A stretch of DNA of 53,128 nt. Origin: an uncultured Clostridia bacterium. Lineage in GTDB: Bacteria > Bacillota > Clostridia > Christensenellales > CAG-314. A program made the position numbers and the translations under genes. The stretch lies in NCBI GenBank assembly GCA_947625725.1, contig CANQPI010000010.1, positions 1-53,128 on the forward strand, read 5' to 3'. Positions 15,001 through 20,460 of this stretch are shown here, piece by piece. Numbering within the stretch: position 1 is the stretch's first letter; each line of letters starts with the position of its first letter. Under the pieces are notes generated by a model. That model had not been told where the DNA came from and ran no database searches. It was given only the letters and a program-made list of their open reading frames with translations.

Positions 15001-15082
15001 ACAGTTTGTAATTCTCACCTGCGCGTTGATATTCATCAAACGCAGAAAGGGAAACAAAAATAAAAAAACCAACAATCAATAA
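2..15082 (+). CDS. Giant MBG-repeat surface protein, C-terminally membrane anchored (5' end outside window)
   Basis: The reading frame is already open at the left edge, so the N-terminus and any signal peptide are missing; about 5026 residues are visible. The first ~900 residues hold Ig-like units with YNG/YDG cores. About thirty repeats of roughly 90-160 residues follow, each with a [S/T]xYGE or [S/T]xYGD core, then an AGTYxI and NYxVTF-type strand pattern, ending in AGTYTITKR or similar. This pattern matches the MBG (mucin-binding-like) repeat family of bacterial surface proteins. The last ~40 residues form one hydrophobic helix followed by KRRKGNKNKK, which implies an outside repeat region and a cytosolic basic tail. 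No LPXTG motif is seen, so anchoring is by the helix. A structural or adhesive role is inferred. The next gene starts 21 bases downstream, suggesting one operon. Confidence 0.9.
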   Translation, partial: ANPGRHLNTALEVDFYNVGGVVAEVDDVPYQIYILNADGSIYAVFHYTLHSGEGNYAHLGPCNDDNHDVSGDHKHMHFSYEANGTIKWGWDNSKVEVDGSKSVGDCIQELRNAFTNVGKHTLVLVLDNANYIIDGTGNAFTDRVTKPDWYKVEDKISQSFTFEITKATLNPFLFDSKDNTAKTPITGSGLQIPFDGKTHRLWVWFTNNANTNVLPDNQTPESDKNALTATNYWAQFGYSGWAGPFDNSTTVADGTHNYVDVGTYTVHIALKADGNFQFVGGATEMTLTYNINTLAITKNLLNLDLSHGNYTMDADAITGNFVYVASAWEPVTGVYIKVGGVETPLTTDYYSLQYINNVNKGTATVQISGTRNYSGTISLTFEISPKPLGTAKYNDEDISGKNDAEIAEILLAGTKFVYNGSRQIINVAFTYSPTGFSAVSMTSADYTLSYYVYNDTLYSWEPTNLDSIVNAGTYRVVATGKGNYTHTYVVEFTVGKATVALVAPSSKTYNRKEQDADIFFTNLDGNSVVPKNFTTSYAVSTEQTLKRPDNGNPNAQLGDNRKPYYAGKYDVTVTLTGDDLKNFQFRAEDWDEAAPKFSNSTKGEFEITQLAVFAVQMLTTATYNGQTHFFGDGGNSIYDGNGAWTLTFTAMDGRTNVSKIGYTIKYTTPDGKEVVVRFGGDLVDDKFTYDGVTKSFDELKAYNLFRDVVWSDGRIGSYNYTASFDHANFIFAEQAGGTSPSMPCTFTVTPAVIRLDNFASKAYNASEQEPDIHFSLVNAIDKLSDEIVNDELNDRDKLNDRDRHYSLVYAPRRDTTAKLGDSNKPLDAGIYNVTVTLSTHNYAFNAYGEAEYSQQFQITPLDISTLTLDEDIVFTLENKVYTGDAITTVITQVIVTIGDKTITFKQGAKNENEVELTDQFTIIGYNNNIHAGTATATIQASGNFTNSGEVQHNFEIKARNIVVRIENRSSVYGENLTLSDVEGIGWSLVDPKDYYVKYGVTWNWESDYSNVESDSKHYIVYRTDNLGISLDINGGKYNNGVLLFGTYSITDHSTPSLSDSDYNITFVGDWAGSDDYDGKAGTYTVDKREITITPVDKNSIYGEKSVSAINEELSDQSAWNATSVYAGDAILSADLEALAKCISFAVQYVDASGATSGYLFANTYKVVGTFAEHDNDVCNNYSVTFSGSWEGGTDGTYTVNKRPITLTINKGVLSYEYRADEVDDLIEFGKTYKTPWTLDKVFVATPGNDSNGTPFATALFGEDTLASLGITLGKQSGLNVGNYNVNGNATNPNYEVTFEGMENALEITPRQIVIHINDKTSVYGELEVVGSAEGKDADWYAMLAKTSAYWTESLSSDEAQRIDLGNISGAESLGVTLTKELGASVGVYYITGVSTNGNYQVTWEGNWDKDGDTDKDPTNDGKAGVYTITQRKVKIIVLGQSGVYGNNQHAGIEAVKNINWKVDGTAGNDFKSLLSADDLDIKLTLVYTDDKLSNAGQINVGWYTIRATYSNANYDVTFVGNNANLKDAQYVEGLVEQSNITPRTGDYGYDMDNMYYVFARRLTVTINPQTSVYNGKSNAPELHQGKEWWSVTNVLNGSVPPIVKGDDITLSVELAWATEYKEWNVGTYDIVAKIGTTHPNPNYVIDKTSVKGVYTITPKAISVLITDEGQNHEYDGTSAEHNLKKTVETNYRLADGFELADGDKLGDLGITLSTSNSSNAGTYQINGSATNGNYTVTFVGSWESNNEAKPNGTGGTYTITPRKLTVEIKDHISVYGETLEDLKDKSNYTIYHNRVAENALVGSDDLGITLTKSGGRDAGTYAITGSWNNNSNYEVTFTGSWSADDSDKDHAGTYTITQRQLNVHVNNQGGVFGGLTYTNLNKLQGTSDKENGWYIMGFASTDGISEYNQTNKNHVISGDSLQIDLILNNDTSSSSHTGRCAISATCGNSNYKVTFYGDWDGSDEHKGTAGIFEVSKRKITVTVLDVTKSYDGTEQSVDSRKNFGWTEQVTNDPDNNTVTFVPYRDKFAPEMDVSVSVSGAKNVGIYAIHIVITRDGEVIFDSAETKLGENVTLNEDGSVTVSTNEYEITVKGSWERTGEANDPQISKAAGTYTITKKNVTLTIEDYTDTYGEITLEQINAILANQYDPAWNDLAGGIVTDDLEFIKQAITLTVRKGAEKESDGLGGGYINAGTYYIHGLFDDSENDVCGNYNITFTGTRSTAETGILTVNKRNIGLRINDKSSNYGDKDPVWDYTEVLMGGTTGSAILEGDKAKFKEAIKFEILSQELSGANKLKVGNYPIWMSIDEKKDTDRFIANNYNITFSGLWSGSGDKDGVLLAQCAGVYTVLKKNITVTNITGDLESEYGDEVPTVWNYTKNEGDILDGDKVTVVFSTRANAKADVGEYLITVNLGGDGADNGNYSMTVSCTVYYTIVTRKLTVNVEQDHTIVYGDEETLPKITTTRTNNDADKSNWLVEGDNVLFNITLTSEMRTNEGHLRVKSGGYNFVVYMHGDGISNYEINSNDWSTATYTVTARPVKVTIGNASAVYGEREAKLDYTVENAVPSISTFGTREIATGGRGLIKDDEAAVLNIILTRSGLNSGSNDAAYYAITGQSTSTDYAVTFVGEWGTGETEGLDSANDGKAGIYQITKRPIRIEIYNQSAVYGEVINVGSIQGVNWNVLDAEIVDDNHQYYDLKPGDNLELKLYLTDYSDSTYKVRPRGEYKLQYTVGNDNYDVTVVSTPLDASQQEYYTEDYKTARADGVGRWGARSPITIALSQANHGYFFVTVRTVYVNIKNQSGVYGDKYNLLQTSSGDSPAYTVSLAAGLTGANFVDGLSVTFSLVTTAYGVGDKGQSSGTLSYAGKYPIFGDKIKASRDGAQLEDNDPILTNYSFEFTGEWTGHEEYPSGSTYANRVGVFTVKIRNVVVRANDVSAVYGTYKDLNTVGGTFLLNNQKGYFANATNSSGSAFVNGDENLMGFALSVKYNGSDLSTGRALKVGTYTIVLTSNPSTEDDKEKAVNSYSITLENATLTVTKANININIASGQYSTYGDELRSDMVQWDSKGQQDKLYTVVGGGYVEGDVLDFTLLTSLIDYFDGDRYKPLDDGNYPAAGNYPIYVTSWTNAGDNANYNMPTYTGSFTGGIDRDDDHLANIAGIYTIRKKTVEVAIDDKTVEYGDEFGKFTYHLPTDWKVGSDIDESIRIDLSVGVTAGVSVGTYAISGTYASANYEVKFVGSWLNKEAGTLTVSARKIVVVLRPQTSVYGDNPSASSTTGYWFVVKGNTKVTADTLSTSNEWRTVFGVNTIKDLYELLVTLTKGTTARDTEYGKDGNGLYGGVYDIIGQCNNSNYKVTFTKFVKEDTDYGTITDNSWGEYKITPREITIEVLPREAVYGSVDEAKYGAVLNNTKGVAWRYADGSKEFVTGHEQYLSFYLATNKKVTNALYAPVGSYPIVGFWAEDIDEDNSLYRLKELCYNVTFVGAWNSDDDTVNNGHAGILTVNEATILQNDRQANDDETFSGTLWNRTELYRGGDISYSLKVTAEYLIFAGDVKFDPQTLINNYDGSEIDYVGAKITYKDLYRDNVMFKNGALDEADLSVKDYGLWKVTVVVENDNHKVGEFTLTLNIMQANLVVHLNGEMFSRPYGTYMAEGKDVVSDAASFEQFKADLKAWLFATGDMQVIDLIDGAENLFNGDLTRLIEYLLRDSTVTVTIDMTEQNVSTGGYIGAFNYNIKFNTTGNINISFDKTYTVVEITKANIGVEWTADPDDQPENKVDKYEGESAKYDFRYDGEAHMLVPKTLNVLAGDLVADGTYSTACYRKQGSSWNSVLEIRDVGIYRISIVVDFNPNSTNNADINNYNVVLLDVYVEIKAVNITVKINDQSNEYGEEEIDVNALENAWTIVEGGEALPEGENLLITLTIQAFTGDRRHTGSYSITGRSDNDNYVVTFVGSFGETALGRGDGTGGTYTVTKRKVIVNVHDITFAYGDVLPDDFISLGSVAYTTSRPDSPAGYAMQAQASTVPIFPDDQGNLALHIKLMVTDDSSYTSTGYLKANSDGYRLECTYNKDSDYDITFVDDRGEIAESMTHYAKLFITKRDLNVNIQTRVVTYGDDRPTMPMNYTVTGWAAEDADWFTTARDTEASFLKFTVLNAVTHAELDESKRYDPVGRYIIVLQSNTAASHEIGSNYDITVLGEWSDDTYFTEQNGKAGSYTVNPRVISITMFDASGEYGDGTLGSIAAKIEWTLNSTLADGETLDDLKRWLTVDVSDVFLPDGHTKSVGNYTVRATLSTANYTLDGTITAQYKIVPREINIRVLDQDSEYGDWHSLFVASKGHDVGWVAERTYADADGIAYPTDQIVTAIKLTTGIADTVFVDDYANAISVVESTLSIDGNYHINGVFAGTLHVVPRQIAIHVNSQTSEYGEEHVFSKKYGNKEEWLAGQADWYADRLNKTEFSDNNVVVLDTDINAISLSCDIDRTSPAGTYQLNAAFNNPNYKAVVVEGEYTITKREITVIILNSSSEYGDALSTLDYQVSRTGGNALVNGDVLDITLAAVKSNGAPVDEHTAVGTYPIIVSASNNANYEITFAGNYEGVLPDGRVGDAAGIYTVNKRRIVITFSGESEYGDPYDPHGASYRADGKSGPAIVNGDDLGYTFEWIDDPQSYLSGAYPAVGDYKLRVHKPETPTPAQSNYEILDDESGESVYRIVPRRITLVVKDLHNTYGEPFDDPEAKISDMVEAVRTSSKPGDAILNNDIQYFSLKVIDGDVAKLTEGRPFYVGSYNYNLRYTSTNRNYEITVDYGNYIVDPRPVTVHIDSKTSKYGEDIEQLTFSEVQGLLDGDDLNIELSVLWLDELLGLEFHNTGIYAISAKYDNPNYSVTFDGALGKYGAYDIEKADNLFTKGYTGDGEIDIGDPFEADELPTAKWGNDGVRLEYYLDEAMTQLADFDDIVNASTGTYYVKVTVDESLNWKSAVTSFVVNVVNKLSLPDGLDITAYVLIYASQFVILTCALIFIKRRKGNKNKKTNNQ

Positions 15083-15103
15083 CACAAAGGCAGGTAGAAA
15101 AAA

Positions 15104-17668
15104 ATGTTAAATCTGATGTTAGACAAAATGAAAATCTTCGGTTTTGAATTCGATTGGCCTCTCGAAAGCGCATTATTTTGGCTTTTGATTGTGCAAGTTG
15201 CACTGATAATGTTTATGGTACTTGTCTTTGCAATATTGATCAAACGCGTCGGCACAAACAAGATCGTTGTGGACACCAAACCCAGCGAACGCACATTGAC
15301 AGGTCTTACTCTCGACCTGTCAATGGTCAAGCGCAAGTTCGACGTCGGCGAGCAATTTAACGCAGACGGTTTGATAGTTACCGCAAACTACAACCTCGAA
15401 CCGATGAGCGAACCGTTGCCGAAATTTGCGGTATTTACCCCCGATACGTTGGAAACTCTCAAACAGCAAGGTCCTATCGACGTTTGTTACGTGTTGGCGG
15501 GTGACACTTCGGCAGAGGGCAAGGTATCCGTAACCGTTTGCTATCAAGGACAGCAAGCCGCCTACACGATCTCCGTCGGCGAAAAGGACGAAACCGTTGC
15601 CGCTCAACCGCAAGCGCAACCTCAACCCGTTGTTCAGCAACCCATTTACATAGCGGCGCCGTTTGTTCAACCTCAACCCGAACCTCAACCCGAGCCGCAG
15701 GAAGAACCTCGCGTATTGCTTGGTTTGGATCTCGATTTGAGCGCGGTACGTCGCGAGTTTACCGTTGGCGAGGACTTTACCTGCGACGGTATCGTTGTCA
15801 CTGCAAACTACGACAAAGAACCTCTTTCCGAACAACTTGACAACCTTATCGTCGTTACGGACGAGGCGTACAACAATATTGTCGCAAGTTCCGACGGCGA
15901 CGTGGTCGGTTGCTACGTTATCCAACCCGAGTTTGCCGAGGAGGGCGTTTGCCCCGTTACGGTACGCTTCGGCGACGCGCAAGCAAGTTACAACGTCAAC
16001 GTTACTATGCCTCAACCCGAGGAAGAACCCGAACCCGAGCGCGCGCTTGTCGGTATCACCTTGGATCTGGCTGTCGTTCAGCGCGAATTTACCGTCGGCG
16101 ACGAGTTCAACTGCGACGGATTGCTCGTTACCGCAAACTATACGGCGGAACCCGTTGCGGAAAATATTGCGGACTACACCTTGGTGAACGAGGAGGAGTT
16201 CGGCCGTCTTGCGGAAGCAGACGAACTTGACGGTTGTTACGTCGTCGAACCGGATATGTCCAAAGAGGGCAAATATACCGTTAGCGTGCGTTACGGAGAG
16301 CAGACCGCACCCTACACGATAGCGGTAAACGAACCTGCCGTCGAGGAAGAAGATGAACCCGAAGAAGAAGTCGTGGATATCAAATCCATTTTCGACGAGG
16401 AAGACGATCGCGAGCCTGTGGGTATAACCATTGACGTAGAGGTCGTACAGAGAGAGTTCAATGTTGGCGACGAGTTCAACTGCGACGGATTGCTTATCAC
16501 AGCCAATTTCGACAAAGATCCCTTGACGGAGAGTATCGTCGATTACTCGATAGTGGACGAGGAACTGTTCCACCGCATTGCCAGCGCAAGCGAGATCGCG
16601 GGCTGCTATGTAGTCAAACCCGACATGAAACAACCCGGCAAAAAAGCCGTTTCCGTCAGGTACGAAAAATTTACCGCTTACTACACGATAGCCGTAGGCG
16701 AACCCGAGCCGGAAGTAGAACCCGAACGTGTTTTGCAGTACATCAGCCTCAACACCGACAACGTTCAAAAGGAATTTGTCGAGGGCGACGCGCTCAACTA
16801 CGACAATTTGGAAGTAACGGCGCACTTCAACGTAGAGCCGTTGGAAGAAAACATTACGGACTACTCCGTTGTTGCTCCCGATATGAATCAACCCGGCACG
16901 CCGACGGTATCGGTAGTGTTCCAGGATCGCACGGTCGGCTACCGTATCACGATCGCGCCGTTGCCCGAGGAAGAACGCAGAAAGCGCGAAGCGGTCATTA
17001 TCGAAGAAGAATCCGCCGAGGCAGGCAGATTGCGCTATGACAAGAGTTTTACCGCGCGTATCATTCAATCGGACGACGAAATCAAAAATTGGTACACCGA
17101 GATCAAGAACGAATTGCTGTCCTACAAAAAGGCGAAATGCCGCATGAGTTGGAAGCGCGAAACGTTCAAGGTGGGCAAGGAAGTCGTCGCCAAACTGTCC
17201 TTCCGCGGCAAAACCATGTGCTTGTTCCTTGCGTTGGACGTAAACGACTACGCAGACAGCAAGTACCAACTCGAAGACGTATCCAACATACCTTCCAATG
17301 CCGACACTCCCGCCATGTACCGCCTCAAAAGCGCCAAGCGCATCAAGTATGCGGGCGATTTGATTGCCGCCGTTATGGAAAAACACGACGCTCCGCGTAT
17401 CGAACGCGAGTCGGAAGACTACTACATGCCGTATGAGGGCATTGTGGAACTGATCAAGAAAGGCCTTGTCAAGCGCGACATCAAGTCCGCCGAGGACGAA
17501 GCGATCTTCAACCAAGGCAAGTCTGTCGAGGAGCAACCGCAAACCGAGTCCGCCGAGCCTGTTGAAATCGCCCCCGGTCTGTACGTAACAAGCCGCGCCG
17601 CAGATGAAAAGGCAGACGAGGCGGCCGCAACCGAAGCACAACCCTCCGAGGACGATCCCAAGGAGTGA
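15104..17668 (+). CDS. Membrane protein with five Big_3-like Ig repeats and a conserved C-terminal domain
   Basis: 854 residues. One transmembrane helix lies at about residues 22-46. Five repeats follow, at roughly 65-155, 200-300, 315-410, 440-525 and 535-615. Each opens with a variant of LDLxxVxREFxVGDEFxCDGL and VTANY, which resembles bacterial Ig-like group 3 domains. Linkers are rich in Pro, Gln and Glu. Residues ~640-770 form a separate, basic, well-conserved-looking domain (RYDKSF start, SWKRE and GKTMCLFLALD segments) of a kind I associate with clostridial membrane proteins but cannot name. An acidic tail ends the protein. Basic residues IKRVGTNK after the helix suggest, by the positive-inside rule, that the large C-terminal part could be cytosolic. 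The first ATG is used; the Shine-Dalgarno (AGGCAGG) is moderate. It is probably co-transcribed with the giant gene 21 bases upstream. Confidence 0.85.
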   Translation: MLNLMLDKMKIFGFEFDWPLESALFWLLIVQVALIMFMVLVFAILIKRVGTNKIVVDTKPSERTLTGLTLDLSMVKRKFDVGEQFNADGLIVTANYNLEPMSEPLPKFAVFTPDTLETLKQQGPIDVCYVLAGDTSAEGKVSVTVCYQGQQAAYTISVGEKDETVAAQPQAQPQPVVQQPIYIAAPFVQPQPEPQPEPQEEPRVLLGLDLDLSAVRREFTVGEDFTCDGIVVTANYDKEPLSEQLDNLIVVTDEAYNNIVASSDGDVVGCYVIQPEFAEEGVCPVTVRFGDAQASYNVNVTMPQPEEEPEPERALVGITLDLAVVQREFTVGDEFNCDGLLVTANYTAEPVAENIADYTLVNEEEFGRLAEADELDGCYVVEPDMSKEGKYTVSVRYGEQTAPYTIAVNEPAVEEEDEPEEEVVDIKSIFDEEDDREPVGITIDVEVVQREFNVGDEFNCDGLLITANFDKDPLTESIVDYSIVDEELFHRIASASEIAGCYVVKPDMKQPGKKAVSVRYEKFTAYYTIAVGEPEPEVEPERVLQYISLNTDNVQKEFVEGDALNYDNLEVTAHFNVEPLEENITDYSVVAPDMNQPGTPTVSVVFQDRTVGYRITIAPLPEEERRKREAVIIEEESAEAGRLRYDKSFTARIIQSDDEIKNWYTEIKNELLSYKKAKCRMSWKRETFKVGKEVVAKLSFRGKTMCLFLALDVNDYADSKYQLEDVSNIPSNADTPAMYRLKSAKRIKYAGDLIAAVMEKHDAPRIERESEDYYMPYEGIVELIKKGLVKRDIKSAEDEAIFNQGKSVEEQPQTESAEPVEIAPGLYVTSRAADEKADEAAATEAQPSEDDPKE

Positions 17669-17731
17669 TCGACTTCATTCGACGATCGGTCAAACAGACC
17701 TTTGTAACAATCGAATAACAGCATTTACCAC

Positions 17732-17764
17732 AACGGGAACGCCTGCAAACGGCGTTCCCGTTTG
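17732..17764 (+). terminator. Hairpin terminator after the surface-protein operon
   Basis: A perfect 12-bp stem, AACGGGAACGCC with GGCGTTCCCGTT, around a 7-base loop, 64 bases after the stop codon. The T tract after it is short, so termination efficiency is uncertain. Confidence 0.7.
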
Positions 17765-17844
17765 ATCATAGTCAAACGCCAATTTGCTCCGCGCAATGCG
17801 GATAGTGCCTAAGCGTATCTCGTCTTTTTCGCCGCTCCTTTTCC

Positions 17845-17873
17845 TTGCGTTTTTTTACTCACGGTGCTAAAAT
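17845..17873 (+). promoter_or_regulatory. Promoter for the oligoendopeptidase gene
   Basis: TTGCGT, 17-base spacer, TAAAAT. It lies just upstream of the AGGAG and ATG at 17903. It also shows that an upstream in-frame GTG at 17864 would fall inside the promoter and is not the start. Confidence 0.55.
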
Positions 17874-17902
17874 ATATGTATTCAAGTCAAAGGAGCGACC
17901 CA

Positions 17903-19579
17903 ATGGTAAAAATATCTCAAATCGTCTACACCCGCCCCGACAAGGAACAAGTTTTGGCGCAACTTGCGGATTTCAAACGCCGTTTCGACGGCGCGCGCTC
18001 CGTCGGCGAGTTTTACTCCGTCCACGAGGACTACAAAAGGTACAGCGAGGCATTGGATACAAACATGCGCATTGCCTTTATACGTTTCACTCAGGACACG
18101 CGCAACGAGTTCTACGCCGCCGAGCAGGACTACCTGGACGAAATCTCGCCCGAAATCGCCGTTGCCAACGCCGAGGTCGTCAAGTGTTACCTCACTACCC
18201 CGTTCCGCGAGCAGTTGCAACAGCGTTTTCCCAAAGTGATGTTTGTCAACTTGCAAATGGCGGTGGACGCGTCCGATCCGCGCCTTGTTCCCTACCAAAT
18301 CGAGGAAAACAAACTCACCACGCAGTACAGCAAGTTGCTTAGCGGCATTGTAATCGATTTTGACGGCGAGAAACTGCCCATGAGCGGCATTTCCAAGTAC
18401 TTTACTGTATCTGACCGAGCGTTGCGCAAACGCGCCTACACGGCTTGGGGACAGGCTATCGAGGACAACGCGGCGGAGTTGGACGACATCTACGACAAAC
18501 TCGTCAAGGTGCGCACGGCAATGGGGCGCGCGGTCGGGTTGCAAAACTACTCTCCCCTCGGATACAAGCGTATGCAACGCAACTGTTACGACAAACAGGA
18601 TATTGCCAAGTTCCGCGCCAACGTCCTCAAATATTTGGTGCCGCTTGCAAGCAAAATACGCGCCAAAGTGGGGCGCGATCTCCATCTCGGACGTCAGTAC
18701 CTCTACGACAACAGCGTGTACACCGCGGTAGAGCCCAAACCAATCGGCACGCCCGAGCAAATGTTTGCCGCGGCGTCGCGCATGTACAACGCAATGTCGC
18801 CGCAAACGGGCGAGTTGTTCGACAAAATGGTGGCAAGCGAGTGTTTTGACGTCATGTCCCGCCAAGGCAAGGAGGGCGGCGGTTACTGCGAGGGTTTGCC
18901 CGCCTACAAGTTGCCGTTCATTTTTTCCAATTGGAACGGTTCTGCGGGCGACGTGGACGTTTTGACGCACGAGTTCGGTCACGCGTTGGAGTTTTACAAG
19001 AGTTTTTTCATCGACAGCGAGTTTCTCAGCAGCGTAAGTATGGAAACAGCCGAGGTACACAGCATGTCGATGGAATTTTTGGCATATCCCTGGATAGACT
19101 TGTTTTTCGGCGAGCAAACGCCCGAGTACAAGTTTACGCATATCGGCGGCGCGGTCACGTTCATACCCTACGGAACTATCGTCGATTGTTTTCAGCAAAC
19201 CTGCTACGACAACCCCGACATGACCCCCGCCCAACGCAACGAACTGTACAACAAGTTGGAACACGAGTTTTTGCCCCACATGAATACGGAGGGCTTGCCC
19301 GCTTTCCAAGATGGACGCCGTTGGCAACGTCAAGCGCACATTTACCAAAGCCCGTTCTACTACATAGATTACTGTTTTGCGCAATTTACGGCGTTGCAAT
19401 TTCTTGCGCTATCTCAACAGGACTACAAGGCGACCTTTGACAAGTACATCAAATTTCTCGATTACGGCGGCACCAAAACCTTTACGGAGTTGTTGCAAGC
19501 GTGCGATCTGCTGTCCCCATTTGAGGAGGAAAGTTTCAAGTTGGTCGTCGCCTCTTGCGAAAAGTTGCTCGGTTTGTAA
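17903..19579 (+). CDS. M3 family oligoendopeptidase (PepF-like zinc metallopeptidase)
   Basis: 558 residues, close to the usual M3B length. It is a cytosolic zinc peptidase expected to cleave short peptides. The zinc motif HEFGH is at residues 356-360. The third zinc ligand is probably E384 in AEVHSMSME, which matches the family AEVASTFNE pattern 28 residues after the first His. There is no signal peptide. The start is chosen at the ATG preceded by AAAGGAG seven bases away; an upstream GTG would add 13 residues but overlaps the promoter. It is a single-gene unit ending in a strong terminator. Confidence 0.93.
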   Translation: MVKISQIVYTRPDKEQVLAQLADFKRRFDGARSVGEFYSVHEDYKRYSEALDTNMRIAFIRFTQDTRNEFYAAEQDYLDEISPEIAVANAEVVKCYLTTPFREQLQQRFPKVMFVNLQMAVDASDPRLVPYQIEENKLTTQYSKLLSGIVIDFDGEKLPMSGISKYFTVSDRALRKRAYTAWGQAIEDNAAELDDIYDKLVKVRTAMGRAVGLQNYSPLGYKRMQRNCYDKQDIAKFRANVLKYLVPLASKIRAKVGRDLHLGRQYLYDNSVYTAVEPKPIGTPEQMFAAASRMYNAMSPQTGELFDKMVASECFDVMSRQGKEGGGYCEGLPAYKLPFIFSNWNGSAGDVDVLTHEFGHALEFYKSFFIDSEFLSSVSMETAEVHSMSMEFLAYPWIDLFFGEQTPEYKFTHIGGAVTFIPYGTIVDCFQQTCYDNPDMTPAQRNELYNKLEHEFLPHMNTEGLPAFQDGRRWQRQAHIYQSPFYYIDYCFAQFTALQFLALSQQDYKATFDKYIKFLDYGGTKTFTELLQACDLLSPFEEESFKLVVASCEKLLGL

Positions 19580-19590
19580 CTAAAAAAATT

Positions 19591-19616
19591 CGCACCCGCG
19601 CGGGGTGCGTTTTTTA
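19591..19616. terminator. Bidirectional terminator between convergent genes
   Basis: GC-rich hairpin CGCACCC-GCGC-GGGGTGCG with an A tract on the left and a T tract on the right. It serves the peptidase gene on the plus strand and overlaps the stop of the minus-strand gene. Confidence 0.85.
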
Positions 19617-20036
19617 TTGTCCGAAAGTTATTTTCGGTATATCTATGGGGCGCGGTCTAAGTCGCGCAAGTTCTTTCAGCAGTTGCGCAATGGCTTGTTC
19701 GCGCTCCTCGCCTTGCAGTTCGGCAATGGCTTGTACCTGTTTCATAACCTTTGGGTTGCGCGACACGACAACTCTGTCCACTTCGCATTGAGCGGTAACT
19801 TCGTCCGTCAACTGTTTTACAAATTTGCTGTAATCGCTTTTTGTCGCAAAATTTTCCGTCTTTATCGCAACTATCGCGTTGCGTTGCCAAACTACGCATT
19901 TGGCTTGGGTCACTTTTTCGTTTTGTTTTGCCAAGTCGCAAATTTTCGCTTCGCAATCGGTTTCGGCAAACGCCGCGGGAGCAACCGTCAGCGCAAGCGC
20001 AAACAAAGCGAGCAATGCAACGATAAATTTTTTCAT
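19614..20036 (-). CDS. Secreted YhcN/YlaJ-like protein
   Basis: 140 residues with a clear Sec signal peptide (MKKF, long hydrophobic core, cleavage expected after AFA). The mature part has two nearby Cys residues, then a strand-helix pattern (VWQRNAIVAIKTENF, a helix, then CEVDRVVVSRNPKV). This is reminiscent of the YhcN/YlaJ family, spore-associated lipoproteins in Bacillus, but there is no lipobox here, so the protein should be exported and processed by signal peptidase I. A strong AAAGGAGG precedes the ATG. The match to the family is from motif memory and is moderate. Confidence 0.65.
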   Translation of the reverse strand: MKKFIVALLALFALALTVAPAAFAETDCEAKICDLAKQNEKVTQAKCVVWQRNAIVAIKTENFATKSDYSKFVKQLTDEVTAQCEVDRVVVSRNPKVMKQVQAIAELQGEEREQAIAQLLKELARLRPRPIDIPKITFGQ

Positions 20037-20159
20037 TTTTGCCTCCTTTGGAGAACTTTTTCTCCGCTTGCGGCTAGTATCTGCAATTTTGTGTAATTTA
20101 TTACACTCTCGCCGTTTTTTCGCGGCGACGGCGTTTTACAATGGTACGGAGGTGGTTTT

Positions 20160-20333
20160 ATGAATTCGGTTTTGCCTGTAATAATTGTTTGCGGCGCGGG
20201 TATTGTCGCGTGTTTGGTCTACATAGCGGTAGTGTGCGTCAAAGCGCGGCGCAAACGTCCGCGCCGAGTGCAGGAGTTCGAGGTAGAGGAGGACGTCCTC
20301 ACTCTCAAATTGAGCAAACGTCGCAAACGCTAG
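20160..20333 (+). CDS. Small single-pass membrane protein (57 residues)
   Basis: Supported by GGAGGTGG at the right distance before an ATG. The N-terminal helix (about residues 4-28, rich in V, I, A, G and C) is followed by a basic stretch KARRKRPRR, an acidic EFEVEED patch and a basic LSKRRKR tail. That predicts an outside N-terminus and a cytosolic C-terminal tail. It is divergent from the YhcN-like gene with 123 bases between the starts. I do not recognise a family. The strong ribosome site and charge layout favour a real gene. Confidence 0.6.
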   Translation: MNSVLPVIIVCGAGIVACLVYIAVVCVKARRKRPRRVQEFEVEEDVLTLKLSKRRKR

Positions 20334-20425
20334 TTTTTGTTTTGTCGCAGCGGCTTGCGTTCGGCGGCGTGTTTGGCGCATTTGGGCGGCATTGTACCAA
20401 AACGCAGTTAATTTGCGGTTTGGTA

Positions 20426-20454
20426 TTGAATTTGGGTTTGGGATATGGTATAAT
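20426..20454 (+). promoter_or_regulatory. Promoter for deoC
   Basis: TTGAAT, 17-base spacer, consensus TATAAT. The predicted transcript start is near 20461, giving a leader of about 100 bases before deoC. Confidence 0.7.
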
Positions 20455-20460
20455 AAAATT

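Noticed and set aside
14950-15082. Sortase (LPXTG-type) anchor at the end of the giant protein
   Set aside because: No LPXTG-like motif precedes the helix; only a hydrophobic helix and basic tail are present.
15320-17641. Antisense open frame of about 770 codons opposite the Ig-repeat gene
   Set aside because: The plus-strand frame has clear repeats, a ribosome site and codon usage like its neighbours; the antisense product is compositionally odd and matches nothing.
17882-19399. Antisense open frame of about 500 codons opposite the M3 peptidase
   Set aside because: The plus frame contains the HEFGH zinc motif and a full-length family match; the antisense frame is a codon-bias shadow.
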